DNA of 20,438 nucleotides from DASZJY01 sp036260255 (GCA_036260255.1 DATAAF010000012.1:1-20438); one strand, 5' to 3'. Positions 1-7,433 are shown, counted from the stretch's first letter. Made by a program: numbers and translations. The notes: generated by a model from the sequence alone, not told the origin.

Positions 1-2
1 GG

Positions 3-140
3 GGTCAGCGGGGCATTACGGTGACTCACGAGGACCTCCGGGGAGACGTGCTGGCTTCGACACCTGCACACCTACCTCCGGAGGTCTTCGCGTTGGTGGA
101 CCCCTACCGCGTCACCAACGTCTGTGAGAGGAACATCTAG
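3..140 (+). CDS. Possible C-terminal end of a CDS entering from the left edge
   Basis: An open frame runs from the window edge to a TAG at 138-140. Its last residues read roughly PPEVFALVDPYRVTNVCERN followed by Ile and stop. The composition looks protein-like, with acidic and hydrophobic residues mixed and few of the Arg/Pro runs typical of shadow frames in GC-rich DNA. A GTG at 21 could also start a 39-residue peptide. I do not recognise a family. The frame is too short to be sure it is coding, and the gene start, if any, is outside the window. Confidence 0.3.
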   Translation, partial: GQRGITVTHEDLRGDVLASTPAHLPPEVFALVDPYRVTNVCERNI

Positions 141-243
141 ACGATCGAGACGATCTCGTAGTGCGGCCCGTAGTGGGCGGCCCGCTGGTTACGACCGATT
201 CGGGCGAGGGGTGCTGGTCAGCGCTTCGGCGGCGTGGGCGTGC

Positions 244-411
244 TCAGCCCCGACCGCGGACCGGCATTCCTCTGTCGTAACGGGACACGCCAGCCGAGTC
301 GGACACCGCTATCACCCGTGCAGCCTGCACCGTCCTCAGCATGCGACCGGCGAACAGGCCGGCGGCGACCGAAAGCGCTACCCAGGCAAGGGCGACGACG
401 AGCAGCGTCAT
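244..411 (-). CDS. Possible small single-pass membrane protein (55 aa)
   Basis: The frame starts at ATG 411 and ends with TGA at 246-244. Residues 2-20 form a hydrophobic segment (MTLLVVALAWVALSVAAGLF), followed by a basic stretch (GRMLRTVQAARV) and a polar tail. This is the layout of a small inner-membrane protein with a cytoplasmic C-terminus. A GGGGGAG purine tract lies about 10 bases upstream of the ATG. It is the only stretch of 141-525 that looks coding. No family is recognised, and the surrounding DNA is otherwise featureless. The hydrophobic segment could be a chance product of GC-rich sequence, so the call is tentative. Confidence 0.4.
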   Translation of the reverse strand: MTLLVVALAWVALSVAAGLFAGRMLRTVQAARVIAVSDSAGVSRYDRGMPVRGRG

Positions 412-525
412 TCCCGACAGGCTCCCCCGGATCGCGGAAACGTAAACCGAAACGGACATCCACTTCCGAGGAGCGTGGAGCGCCGGAACCGTCATCCCGG
501 AACAAACCCCCCACGGGACGTGGCA

Positions 526-879
526 ATGGCCAGTCCCATCACCGGTACGGTGTCGCCCCGCCGGGAGGCCCCAGGCGCCGCCCGCCCGGGGCTTCCAACG
601 AAGCCCAGGGAGGACGTGCTGTTCGAGTCGTGGCTCGCCCGCCGGGACCTCCCCGAGGGCCGGCCAGACCGGGGGCGGCTGAGGGAGGAGTTCTTCCCGA
701 AGGCGCAGGCCTGTCTCCGCTCCTCGCCCTTGCCCAAGGAGTACGGCTGGGGGTTGCTCTTCGACGGCGACGGGAGAGTGGCGTTGCTGCCCGTGGAGTC
801 GGCTGACTATCAGCGCCTCGTGGCCCGGGGCGACACCGGCGTGAAGGTGCTCAAGGCCTTGCGGCCGGCGCGCGCCTGA
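526..879 (+). CDS. DUF6157-like protein, N-terminally eroded
   Basis: From about residue 30 the protein reads EDVLFESWLARRDLPE, then FFPKAQACLRSSPLPKEYGW, then GRVALLPVESADYQRLV. This matches from memory the C-terminal two thirds of the DUF6157 family, whose function is unknown. Family members are usually about 130-140 aa and begin with a conserved block resembling NYYDTFIEVA...CP followed by a TVA.LQYE block. Here only traces remain (SPITGTVSPRREAP), and the LQYE region seems deleted. The start is uncertain: ATG 526 or GTG 520 in the same frame, both with weak ribosome sites. The end overlaps the convergent VOC gene by 29 bases. It may be a decayed gene or a shortened but intact one. Confidence 0.5.
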   Translation: MASPITGTVSPRREAPGAARPGLPTKPREDVLFESWLARRDLPEGRPDRGRLREEFFPKAQACLRSSPLPKEYGWGLLFDGDGRVALLPVESADYQRLVARGDTGVKVLKALRPARA

Positions 880-1321
880 CCTGTCGTCCCGTCAGCGGCT
901 CGGAGAGAGACCCGTGGCGACGATGTCCGGGCGCGCGCCGCACGACGGCGTCGGCCTCCTGCTGTCTCGTCGGGCCGCGCTCGGCCACGCAGAACTCGTT
1001 CCCCTCGGGGTCGGCGAGAACCGTCCAGGCGAGGCCGGGCCCTTCATGCTCGGCCAGCACTGCCGCGCCGAGGCGCTGGAGGCGCGTCACCTCAGCAGCC
1101 CGATCGTCGGCCGCGAAGTCCAGGTGCACCCGGTTCTTGCCCGCCTTCGCCTCTCCCACTCGGCCAAAGGCGAGGTGCTCGACACCGAGACCGGGCGTTC
1201 GCAGGGTGACGAACTCGTCCCAATCCTCGCCGATATCGCCGCCCGTGGCCTGGCGCCAGAACGCGGCCAGCCGCCGAGGCTCGGCGCAGTCGAACGTCAC
1301 GTGTCTGACGAAGAGGCTCAT
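851..1321 (-). CDS. VOC superfamily (glyoxalase-like fold) protein
   Basis: The 156-residue protein opens with VRHVTFDCAEPRRLAAFW, the first beta-alpha-beta unit of glyoxalase-like proteins, then has the NRVHLDFAADD strand and ends its domain with LADPEGNEFCVAE near residue 118. The His of HLD and the Glu of NEFC occupy the usual metal-ligand positions of this fold. Substrates in the family range from methylglyoxal adducts to antibiotics, so no reaction can be named. Residues after about 120 form a basic tail (RQQEADAVVRRAPGHRRHGS) that extends over the end of the convergent DUF6157-like gene. The start ATG is chosen because the domain begins immediately after it; there is no strong ribosome site upstream. 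The protein is likely cytoplasmic and is monocistronic here. Confidence 0.85.
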   Translation of the reverse strand: MSLFVRHVTFDCAEPRRLAAFWRQATGGDIGEDWDEFVTLRTPGLGVEHLAFGRVGEAKAGKNRVHLDFAADDRAAEVTRLQRLGAAVLAEHEGPGLAWTVLADPEGNEFCVAERGPTRQQEADAVVRRAPGHRRHGSLSEPLTGRQVRRAPAARP

Positions 1322-1534
1322 GGGCTGACGCTACAAGAGCGAACGTCGCGGGGAATCGGCCCCACCGACGTGACCGAGCGGCGATCTAACGTCTCCGCGA
1401 TGAACGAGACAGAGAGCCAGTGGTGAGGGTGTCACCGTGACGCCGAGTGCTGGAGGACGAGGACTCGGCTCGAGGTGCTTCACCGTGAGCGACCCCGAAG
1501 GCGATCTCTCGAGCTTGGGGACGTACCGGAGGAC

Positions 1535-1906
1535 GTGAACCACCTCACCATCTCACCGGACCGCCTCGGCCGCCTCCGAGAGCTCTGCCTCGGTCTCCCG
1601 GGCGCAGTCGAGAAGGAAGCCTGGGGCGATCCCACCTGGCGGGTGCGGGACCGCATCTTCGCCATGCAGAAGGGCAACTACGAGGGCGGGCGCCCGTCGC
1701 TGTGGTGCAAGGCACCGGACGGTGCCCAGAAGGCGCTCGTCGACTCCGGCGCGGACCGGCTCTTCGTCCCTCCCTATGTCGGTCACAAGGGATGGGTCGG
1801 GGTCTACCTCGACGGGACGGTCGACTGGGAGGAGCTGAGCGACCTGATCGAGCAGAGCTACCGGCTCATCGCCCCGAGACGGCTCGTGGATCGTCTCGAC
1901 GACTGA
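1535..1906 (+). CDS. MmcQ/YjbR family (DUF419) protein
   Basis: The 123-residue protein carries the family hallmarks: LRELCLGLPGAVEKEAWGDP, TWRVRDRIFAM, SLWCKAP, DRLFVPPYVGHKGWVGVYLD and a C-terminal helix DLIEQSYRLIAPRRLV. Members adopt a double-wing fold that has been likened to DNA-binding domains; the cellular role is not established. I prefer the GTG at 1535, which places the first helix at the usual distance from the start and sits next to a GGAGG, although the spacing is only 2 bases. A GTG at 1475 would add 20 poorly conserved residues. The gene is divergent from the VOC gene; the 210 bases between them hold no clear feature. Confidence 0.85.
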   Translation: MNHLTISPDRLGRLRELCLGLPGAVEKEAWGDPTWRVRDRIFAMQKGNYEGGRPSLWCKAPDGAQKALVDSGADRLFVPPYVGHKGWVGVYLDGTVDWEELSDLIEQSYRLIAPRRLVDRLDD

Positions 1907-2044
1907 ATGGACGCCCGATGAGTGGGACCAGCGACGTCTCCCACGCGACACAGTAGTGGCGTGCACATCGGCCCCCCGGGGCCCGTCGAGCCCAAAGAGA
2001 CGGCGACGGCCGGCTCGCCCAGCTGTGCGACAACCTGACAGGTC

Positions 2045-2460
2045 GTGAACGGCCGTCGCCCCGAGCTCTGGCCGATCGGCCGGGTGGAGTCGCCACTCAC
2101 CGACCGGGCGTCCGCCCCGCACCAAGGGGACGAGGGAGCACCGGATGCGTGGGTCGTCCTCGACGAGGCGCTGGCGCCGGCGATGGGCGACCTGCGGTGG
2201 GTGACGACGTCTTCCTGCTCACGTGGCTCGATCGCGCCGCCCGGGACGTGCTGGTCACCCGGCCCCGGGACGACCCCTCCCGACCAGAGGTGGGAGTCTT
2301 CAGCACCCGGTCACCCGACCGGCCGAACCCCGTCGGGCTGCACCGGGTGCGCGTCCTGGCGATCGAGGGCACGAGGGTCCGCGTGTCGGGGCTCGAGGCG
2401 CTCGACGGCACGCCCGTGCTCGACATCAAGCCCGTCCTAGGACCCGTCTCCGAGCGCTGA
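2045..2460 (+). pseudogene. trmO: trmO/TsaA-family tRNA methyltransferase, broken by a -1 frameshift
   Basis: TrmO N6-methylates threonylcarbamoyl-adenosine 37 in tRNA using S-adenosylmethionine. The first frame, from GTG 2045, reads WPIGRVESPLTDRA up to LAPAMGDLR. The rest of the protein continues in another frame from about 2197: VGDDVFLLTWLDRAARDVL, VFSTRSPDRPNPVGLHRVRV and LDGTPVLDIKPVLGP to the TGA at 2460. Together they give a full-length TrmO beta-barrel of about 138 residues, so only a single base is missing around 2195-2199 (CGG before TGGGTG). All catalytic and signature blocks (SPDRPNPVGL, LDGTPVLDIKP) are intact, which points to a very recent mutation or a sequencing/assembly error rather than old decay. 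Confidence 0.8.
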
Positions 2461-2580
2461 CCACCCGGCGCCCAGCGCGGGTGCAGGTGCGCGGCGCCGC
2501 GGTCAGCCGGCGTCCAGCCGATCGTGGCACCATGGCGGACGGCGGCGTTGCCGCCCCGACCGCTCGGAGAGGGTTCGCTA

Positions 2581-2679
2581 GTGACCACCAGGCAAGCCAT
2601 CCTCGTGGCGATCCTGCTGCTCGCCATCGCCACCGTGTTCGCGGCGGTGGCGGTGGAGGTCTTCGGCGGTCCCGACTAG
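2581..2679 (+). CDS. Single-pass membrane microprotein (32 aa)
   Basis: GTG 2581 opens a short frame, MTTRQAILVAILLLAIATVF followed by AAVAVEVFGGPD, ending in TAG 2677-2679. It is one transmembrane helix with a positively charged N-terminus. A GGAGAGGG ribosome site lies 7 bases upstream, which strongly supports translation. The stop overlaps the stop of the convergent TerC gene by 3 bases. No family is recognised. Small hydrophobic proteins of this size often bind larger membrane complexes, but nothing here says which. Confidence 0.6.
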   Translation: MTTRQAILVAILLLAIATVFAAVAVEVFGGPD

Positions 2680-3650
2680 TCCTTCTCGGCCTCCGTCCGT
2701 TCCCGGCTCTCGGCCCTGAGGCTGGCCCACACCGTCACGGTGAGGACGACGGCGATGACTCCCAGGCTCAGCCCGGTGGGGACGTGGTACCACTCGACGA
2801 CGAGCATCTTGACGCCGACGAAGCCAAGTATCACCGCCAGCCCGAGGTTCAGGTAGCGGAACCGGTCGGCCATGCCGGCGAGGAGGAAGTACAGGGCGCG
2901 GAGGCCCAGGATGGCGAAGGCGTTCGACGAGAAGACGATGAACGGCTCGCGCGACACGGCGAGGATGGCCGGGATCGAGTCGATGGCGAAGACGACGTCG
3001 GTGGTCTCGACGAGCACGAGGACGGCGAAGAGCGGCGTGGCCAGCCGGCGTCCGGTACGCCGGGTGAACAGGCGCTGGCCGTCGTACTCGGCGGTGGACG
3101 GGACGACGCGGCGGACGACGCGGAGCACCGGGTTGGTGTCGGGATGGACCTCGGCCTCCTGGTGGCGGGCGATCCTCACCGCGGTGAAGAGCAGGAACGC
3201 GCCGAAGACGTAGAGGACCCAGTCGAAGGCCTCGAGCAGGGCGACGCCCGCGAAGATGAAGATGGCCCGCAGCACGAGGGCCCCGAAGATCCCCCAGAAG
3301 AGGACGCGGAACTGGTACTTCGCGGGTACGCCGAAGTACCCGAAGATGACCGCCCACACGAAGACGTTGTCGACCGAGAGGCTCTTCTCGATCAGGTAGC
3401 CGGCCAGGTACTCTCCGGCCGCCGGCCCCCCGTGCCACCAGCCGACCACGGCGGTGAACGACAGGCCGATCGTGACCCATGCCGCGCTCTCGATCGCCGC
3501 CTCGCGGAAGCTGATCGCATGAGGCCGACGGTGGACGATCAGCAGGTCTGCGAGCAGCAGGATGCCGATGCCCGCCACGAGGGCCACCCATGCCCACGGG
3601 GGGACAGTGATGGAGACGAACTCGGTCGGCTCCGTCGCGGCCCCGAGCAC
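2676..3650 (-). CDS. TerC-family integral membrane protein (probable metal ion exporter)
   Basis: The 324-residue protein is highly hydrophobic with about seven to nine membrane segments. It carries the TerC/Alx signatures SLSVDNVFVWAVIF (Asp94, Asn95) and ETTDVVFAIDSIPAILA (Asp218, Asp224), acidic residues buried in membrane helices. TerC relatives are linked to tellurite resistance, and several (Alx, MntX types) export manganese or load it onto secreted proteins. The loop around residues 165-200 is basic and cytoplasmic, as in the family. The length is normal. The start is a GTG at 3650. It lies downstream of the rhomboid gene on the same strand with a 109-base gap, so co-transcription is possible. 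I see no manganese riboswitch in the gap. Confidence 0.93.
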   Translation of the reverse strand: MLGAATEPTEFVSITVPPWAWVALVAGIGILLLADLLIVHRRPHAISFREAAIESAAWVTIGLSFTAVVGWWHGGPAAGEYLAGYLIEKSLSVDNVFVWAVIFGYFGVPAKYQFRVLFWGIFGALVLRAIFIFAGVALLEAFDWVLYVFGAFLLFTAVRIARHQEAEVHPDTNPVLRVVRRVVPSTAEYDGQRLFTRRTGRRLATPLFAVLVLVETTDVVFAIDSIPAILAVSREPFIVFSSNAFAILGLRALYFLLAGMADRFRYLNLGLAVILGFVGVKMLVVEWYHVPTGLSLGVIAVVLTVTVWASLRAESRERTEAEKD

Positions 3651-3759
3651 GGGTCAGCCCCGAAGTGCCCGGCCGGGCGTCGGCCGAGGCCATGGCGTGC
3701 GACGTCGAGCTACTTCCATCGAGGTGGCGACCATACCGCGGGCTCTTCGCCGCTCCGGC

Positions 3760-4557
3760 TCAGTACGGCTCGGCCGCCCAGCCGAGGGCCTGCGGCGGTG
3801 GTTGGAGCCGTTCCCGGAGGACCAGGGCGACGAGCACCCCGAAGACGAACCCGCCGACGTGGGCGGCCCAGGCCACGCCCGAGTTGGGGCTGAGGAAGAA
3901 CTGCGAGACGAACCAGAACCCCAGCAGCCACTTGGCCGAGATCTCGGTGAAGAACCCGAGGAAGAAGATCGGGACGATCGACAGGATCGGCGCGTTGGGG
4001 AAAAGCACGAGGTACGCCCCCATGACCGCGGCGATGGCACCCGACGCGCCGACCACGGGCACCGTGCTGTGGGGTTCCAGGACCACATGGGCGAGGGTGG
4101 CGACGACGCCGCCGGCCAGGTAGAACGCCACGTACCACCACGGCCGCAGCCGGTCCTCGATGTTGTTCCCGAACACCCACAGGAACAGCATGTTGCCGGC
4201 GAGGTGCAGCAACCCGCCGTGGAGGAACATCGACACCAGGGCGGCCACGTACACGTTCTTCTGCGGAGCGAACGCCTGGCCCCTGGGGTCGTCCTGGCAG
4301 GCGGTGGTGTCGCCGTCGCGGAACGTCTCGACCAGCTCGCCGTTCGTGAGGGGCCGCCCCTTCACCAGCTCGCAGGGGATCGCCGCGTTGCGGACGGTCC
4401 ACCGGATGTCCTCGACCTCGTCCTGGGCGGTCCGCTCGAGGAACGTGCTCTGACCCGACGGCTGCACGAAGAAGTAGATCCACACGCACGCGGCGATCAG
4501 GATGACCGTGACGAAGGGGAACGTCGTCGTCGGGTTGTAGTCCTTGAGCGGGATCAT
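3760..4557 (-). CDS. Rhomboid-family intramembrane serine protease
   Basis: The 265-residue protein cleaves membrane-embedded substrates within the lipid bilayer. It shows the full rhomboid core: FLHGGLLHLAGNMLFLWVFG (residues 111-130, with the oxyanion-side His113 and Asn122), VGASGAIAAVMGAYL with nucleophile Ser172, and AAHVGGFVFG with general base His233. Six membrane segments are visible, starting at residues 14-30. A hydrophilic loop of about 70 residues (32-100) separates the first segment from the core and is longer than in GlpG. The ATG at 4557 is followed directly by MIPLKDYNP, a typical actinobacterial rhomboid N-terminus. The natural substrate is unknown. It is upstream of the TerC gene on the same strand. 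Confidence 0.95.
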   Translation of the reverse strand: MIPLKDYNPTTTFPFVTVILIAACVWIYFFVQPSGQSTFLERTAQDEVEDIRWTVRNAAIPCELVKGRPLTNGELVETFRDGDTTACQDDPRGQAFAPQKNVYVAALVSMFLHGGLLHLAGNMLFLWVFGNNIEDRLRPWWYVAFYLAGGVVATLAHVVLEPHSTVPVVGASGAIAAVMGAYLVLFPNAPILSIVPIFFLGFFTEISAKWLLGFWFVSQFFLSPNSGVAWAAHVGGFVFGVLVALVLRERLQPPPQALGWAAEPY

Positions 4558-4719
4558 GGCCCCTCAGTATCCATCGGCGTTCGGCGGGCATCGCACCGTG
4601 GACCCGACCGCCGCCTTTACGCAACGGCTTCGTCGGGTAACTACGACGCGATGGCGAGCCCGCCCCGCCGGGTGAGCCACGCCGACGTGTACGGTCCGTT
4701 TTCCGACCCGAGGAGACCC

Positions 4720-4842
4720 ATGAGCGAGCAGCCCAGCCAGCACCAGGACGAGGAGACCCGAGCCGACGAGCAGGTGGAGAAGGCGGGGGCGCCGACGCCC
4801 GCCGACCCCACCAGCGAGAAGGACGCCGACGCCGCCGAGTAG
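4720..4842 (+). CDS. Small acidic hydrophilic protein (40 aa), unknown
   Basis: ATG 4720 follows an AGGAG at 4711-4715 and opens a frame of 40 residues rich in Glu, Asp, Gln, Ala and Pro (start MSEQPSQHQDEETRADEQVE, end SEKDADAAE). It has no Cys, no aromatic residues and no hydrophobic core, so it is probably disordered. It is followed within 10 bases by a strong hairpin (4852-4900), which supports a real transcription unit ending there. No family is recognised. The frame stays open far upstream on this strand, but that part is antisense to the rhomboid gene. Confidence 0.5.
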   Translation: MSEQPSQHQDEETRADEQVEKAGAPTPADPTSEKDADAAE

Positions 4843-4851
4843 GCCCCTACG

Positions 4852-4900
4852 AACTGCGTGCGATCGGCCCCTCCGACGAGGGTGTCGGTCGCACGAAGTT
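4852..4900 (+). terminator. Terminator-like hairpin without U-tract
   Basis: The arms 4857-4873 and 4878-4895 pair over 17 positions (two wobble pairs, one bulged base) around a CGAC loop. After a one-base mismatch, AACT (4852-4855) pairs with AGTT (4897-4900). It begins 9 bases after the stop of the 40-residue gene. No run of T follows, which is common in high-GC actinobacteria. It could also act as an RNA 3' stabiliser. Confidence 0.5.
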
Positions 4901-5180
4901 CCGATGATGTCCCCGCGCGGACCGGGTGAGACGGAGGCCCAGGCAAGGGAGAATAGAGGCGTGCGAGCACGCATCGACGCTCGACCGCTCGGCCGCCGTT
5001 CGACGGCCGCGGCGCGCTCTCCGAGCGGGGCGGCGGGTACAATGGGCAGGTCTCCTCGGGGAGAGCTCCGCTCGTGCGACCACCCCGGGGGCGGCCGGTC
5101 AGGCGTGCTGCGTGAGCCGACGGCCCGACGGAGAGGTGCTCTGGGACTTGCCATCGACGACGACGCATCGCTTGCACTCG
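4901..5180. other. Non-coding stretch before the J-domain gene
   Basis: No convincing reading frame or RNA gene is seen here; the open frames are Arg-rich GC artefacts. A TACAAT at about 5037 is a possible -10 box, but no good -35 box lies at the right distance. The stretch probably holds the promoter and leader of the J-domain gene. Confidence 0.3.
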
Positions 5181-5196
5181 CGAGGGGAGGCCGGCG

Positions 5197-5769
5197 TTGA
5201 CGCCCTATGAGATCCTCGGGGTGTCGGCCAAGGCATCCCAGAAAGAGATCACCGAGGCGTACCGGACGCTGGCCCAGATCTTCCACCCCGACCGGTTCGT
5301 CGACAGCCCCGAGCACGTGCGCCGGGAGGCCGAGCGGCGGATGAAGAACCTCACCGAGGCGTACGCCCTGGCCCGCAAGGGCATCGGAGCCATGCCCGGC
5401 GGCGGCGGCAAAGTGAGCCAGACCGTCGTCGAGCAGGTGTGGGAGGCGGAGGCCCGGGAGCGGGTCGCCCGCGCCGCGAGGGGCGTCCCTTGGCAGGAGG
5501 GCGTGCGCGCCCGCGCCAAGGCCGAGGCGGAGGCCAAGGCGGCCCGGTTGCAGCGCGAGCGGGCGGCCACCCACGGCAAGGCCATCGCTCGACCCAAGAG
5601 CCGCAATGACCCGAGCATCCTGGCCGGCATCGGCGAGGCCCGCCACACCAACAAGATCACGTGCCGCGACTGCAAGAGCATCCAGTGGCTGCCCGCCGGC
5701 TGGGAGCCGACCCTGGCCGACACCACCTACTTCTGCTCGATCTGCGGTCGCCTCCTGCTGTCCCGCTGA
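5197..5769 (+). CDS. J-domain protein with C-terminal zinc ribbon
   Basis: Residues 1-62 form a J domain: TPYEILGVSAKASQKEITEA, the HPD tripeptide at 30-32 that stimulates the Hsp70 (DnaK) ATPase, and the KNLTEAYALAR helix. A charged coiled-coil-like linker follows (about 83-135, rich in Ala, Glu and Arg). The last 35 residues carry two CxxC pairs, CRDC (156-159) and CSIC (180-183), forming a zinc ribbon. It lacks the G/F region and the four CxxCxGxG repeats of true DnaJ, so it is a specialised co-chaperone, probably cytoplasmic. The TTG start at 5197 is preceded by GAGGGGAGG at a spacing of 7 and begins the domain exactly. The client protein is unknown, and no partner gene lies beside it. 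Confidence 0.88.
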   Translation: MTPYEILGVSAKASQKEITEAYRTLAQIFHPDRFVDSPEHVRREAERRMKNLTEAYALARKGIGAMPGGGGKVSQTVVEQVWEAEARERVARAARGVPWQEGVRARAKAEAEAKAARLQRERAATHGKAIARPKSRNDPSILAGIGEARHTNKITCRDCKSIQWLPAGWEPTLADTTYFCSICGRLLLSR

Positions 5770-5952
5770 TCGGCTCACGCTCCGCCTCGGGGAGGGGACT
5801 GCCGACCCGCCGCTAGATGTCGCCGTCAGAGTGCGTAATCACCCGTAGTACGGCGGCATAGATACGGGGATTCACCTAGAAGACGCGTTCACTCTTTCGC
5901 CTGAGCCGGGGCGACTCATACAATGCGGCCGACTCGAGGCAGGAGCGTCTGA

Positions 5953-6207
5953 ATGGCTCTTTGGTGGATCGGCAACATCCTCCTTATCTTCGTCATCCCG
6001 CCGGTGGTGCTGCTGCTGCTGAACAAGGTCCTCCGGCCAATCCTCGAGATCGATCGGTACGTGGCCGACGTGCTCGAGCACGGGGTACTGCTCACCGGGA
6101 CCCTCGACGCGGTGCCGAACCTGGTCCGCACGTGCGAGCTCACCGGCCAGTGCCGTCTCAACGTGACGCGCTACGGGCTCGCTCTGGCCCGGCTGCTTCC
6201 CGACTGA
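5953..6207 (+). CDS. Small membrane protein, first gene of an unknown three-gene operon
   Basis: The 84-residue protein has a hydrophobic N-terminal segment (residues 3-23, WWIGNILLIFVIPPVVLLLL), then an amphipathic stretch and the motif TLDAVPNLVRTCELTGQC. The ATG at 5953 has an AGGAG ribosome site at 5941-5945 with ideal spacing, and a TACAAT (5919-5924) that could be the -10 box of the operon. The next gene, 52 bases on, encodes a protein of the same layout and shares the TDAVP/LDAVP motif at a similar place, so the two may be distant paralogues forming a membrane complex. No family is recognised. Confidence 0.75.
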   Translation: MALWWIGNILLIFVIPPVVLLLLNKVLRPILEIDRYVADVLEHGVLLTGTLDAVPNLVRTCELTGQCRLNVTRYGLALARLLPD

Positions 6208-6259
6208 ACCCGCCGTCCCCGCTTCGTCTCCCCTTAGACAACTCACAAAGGAGCCGCCA

Positions 6260-6550
6260 ATGGGTGCCGCCACGATCGGGACGTTGGTAGGCGTGACGAT
6301 CATCGTCGCCGCCCTCGCCGCCTACCTGATCACCATCTCCTATGTCCTCTACCGGGTCAGCTTCAGGTTGGGGACGGTGCTCATCGGCGTGCGGGCGATC
6401 GTCGCCCAGACCGATGCAGTTCCCAAATACGTCGGCATCATCCTGAACGACGTCATGGCCATCGACCAGGCGGCTCACCAGCTCCTGTCCTGGGGGAAGA
6501 CGCCCGAGGACATCTCCAAGGTCAGCCGCATGAGGGCAATGGCCCCCTGA
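6260..6550 (+). CDS. Small membrane protein, second gene of the operon
   Basis: The 96-residue protein has a long hydrophobic N-terminal helix (about residues 5-32, IGTLVGVTIIVAALAAYLIT onward), then a helical stretch containing VRAIVAQTDAVPKYVGIILN and a polar C-terminus. An AAGGAG lies 7 bases before the ATG. The DAVP motif after the membrane helix mirrors that of the preceding gene. The arrangement (one helix followed by a short amphipathic domain) resembles DUF948-like or methyl-acceptor-like stalks in general terms only. Function is unknown. Confidence 0.78.
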   Translation: MGAATIGTLVGVTIIVAALAAYLITISYVLYRVSFRLGTVLIGVRAIVAQTDAVPKYVGIILNDVMAIDQAAHQLLSWGKTPEDISKVSRMRAMAP

Positions 6551-6580
6551 TCTTCGTCGCACCACTCAGGAGGAATCGCG

Positions 6581-7360
6581 ATGCGCCTGCTCAGGAGAAA
6601 GAAGTCAGAGGACGCCGGCCAGGAGCCCGCCGGATCGGAGGGTCAGGGCGACGGCGCGGTGGCGGTGAGCGCCGACGGAGCCGCCGGCGAGCCCGCCGAC
6701 CGTGAGCCCACCGCCGTGGCGGCGGGCCGCGCCGATGGCGAGGTGGCGGCGGCCAGCGCCGACGGCGAGGACGCCGGCGCGGGCGACGGCGGGGGACCCG
6801 GCGACGCCGCCATCGCCATGGTCGACGCCCAGCAGGACGCCGACGGGCAGGAGGAGGTGGCGGCGGCTCCTCCGGCTCCCCAACCCATGGCCGCCGGGCC
6901 GCCGCTCGAGGAGGAGGGCGACGAGCGTCTCCCGGCCAGCTTCTACTTCGAGGGCCTCCTGAAGTTGAAGGACGACCGGCCGCCCAGCCGGGAGGAGCTC
7001 GACCGTCAGGCGGCGGCCGACTTCCAGGCCGCCATCGCCCCGGCGGTGGGCCCGCTGCACGAGCTGGTGCCCGACGCGTCCGGCCCCGAGGACGCGCTGC
7101 GCCAGCTCACCGAGCGCTGGGAGGAGCCCCTTCCCGATCCCGAGGGCGAGGCGGCGCGAGGCCAGGACCCGTTCACGCGGGGCCCGGCGGAGACGGCCGT
7201 CTATTACCGGATTCGACGGCACTTCGACAGCCCGCGGCGTCACGTGGGCTTCGGGCGTGAGGCGTGGCGCCCGCCGCCCGGACTGGCGCGCGAGGCGATG
7301 CCCAACCGGGGGCGGACGCGCCAGGAGCTGCCCAGCGGTCGGCGGTCGCGCCGGTCGTAG
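6581..7360 (+). CDS. Acidic low-complexity protein of unknown function (259 aa)
   Basis: The N-terminus is basic (MRLLRRKKSED). Residues 12-110 are a disordered, Ala/Gly/Asp/Glu-rich region with loosely repeated SADG/RADG units. A possibly folded part begins at about 116 (LPASFYFEGLLKLKDDRPPS) and runs to about 190. The tail is Arg/Pro-rich and ends RSRRS. A perfect AGGAGG ribosome site lies 7 bases upstream, and the gene follows the two small membrane proteins by 30 bases, so the three probably form one operon. The charge layout suggests a cytoplasmic linker or scaffold protein, but this is a guess. It ends at the convergent hairpin before hypF. Confidence 0.72.
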   Translation: MRLLRRKKSEDAGQEPAGSEGQGDGAVAVSADGAAGEPADREPTAVAAGRADGEVAAASADGEDAGAGDGGGPGDAAIAMVDAQQDADGQEEVAAAPPAPQPMAAGPPLEEEGDERLPASFYFEGLLKLKDDRPPSREELDRQAAADFQAAIAPAVGPLHELVPDASGPEDALRQLTERWEEPLPDPEGEAARGQDPFTRGPAETAVYYRIRRHFDSPRRHVGFGREAWRPPPGLAREAMPNRGRTRQELPSGRRSRRS

Positions 7361-7375
7361 CGCCTTCGCCGTTCC

Positions 7376-7414
7376 GGGCGCGCTCGTGGTCGTCAGATGA
7401 CCCTGAGCGCGCCC
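7376..7414. terminator. Bidirectional terminator-like hairpin between convergent operons
   Basis: GGGCGCGCTC (7376-7385) is perfectly complementary to GAGCGCGCCC (7405-7414). Inside, GGTC (7388-7391) pairs with GACC (7399-7402). It sits between the end of the plus-strand operon (7360) and the end of hypF (7434), so it can serve both strands. There is no U-run on either side. Confidence 0.6.
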
Positions 7415-7433
7415 AGAATGTAATTGGGGGGCG

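Noticed and set aside
2223..3893. 556-residue plus-strand open frame over the TerC gene
   Set aside because: It is Asp/Glu/Arg-rich with no hydrophobic core, antisense to a clear membrane protein, and crosses trmO sequence in the wrong frame.
3562..4719. Long plus-strand open frame upstream of the 40-residue acidic protein
   Set aside because: It is antisense to the rhomboid and TerC genes. Only the last 40 codons, with their own ribosome site, are kept as a gene.
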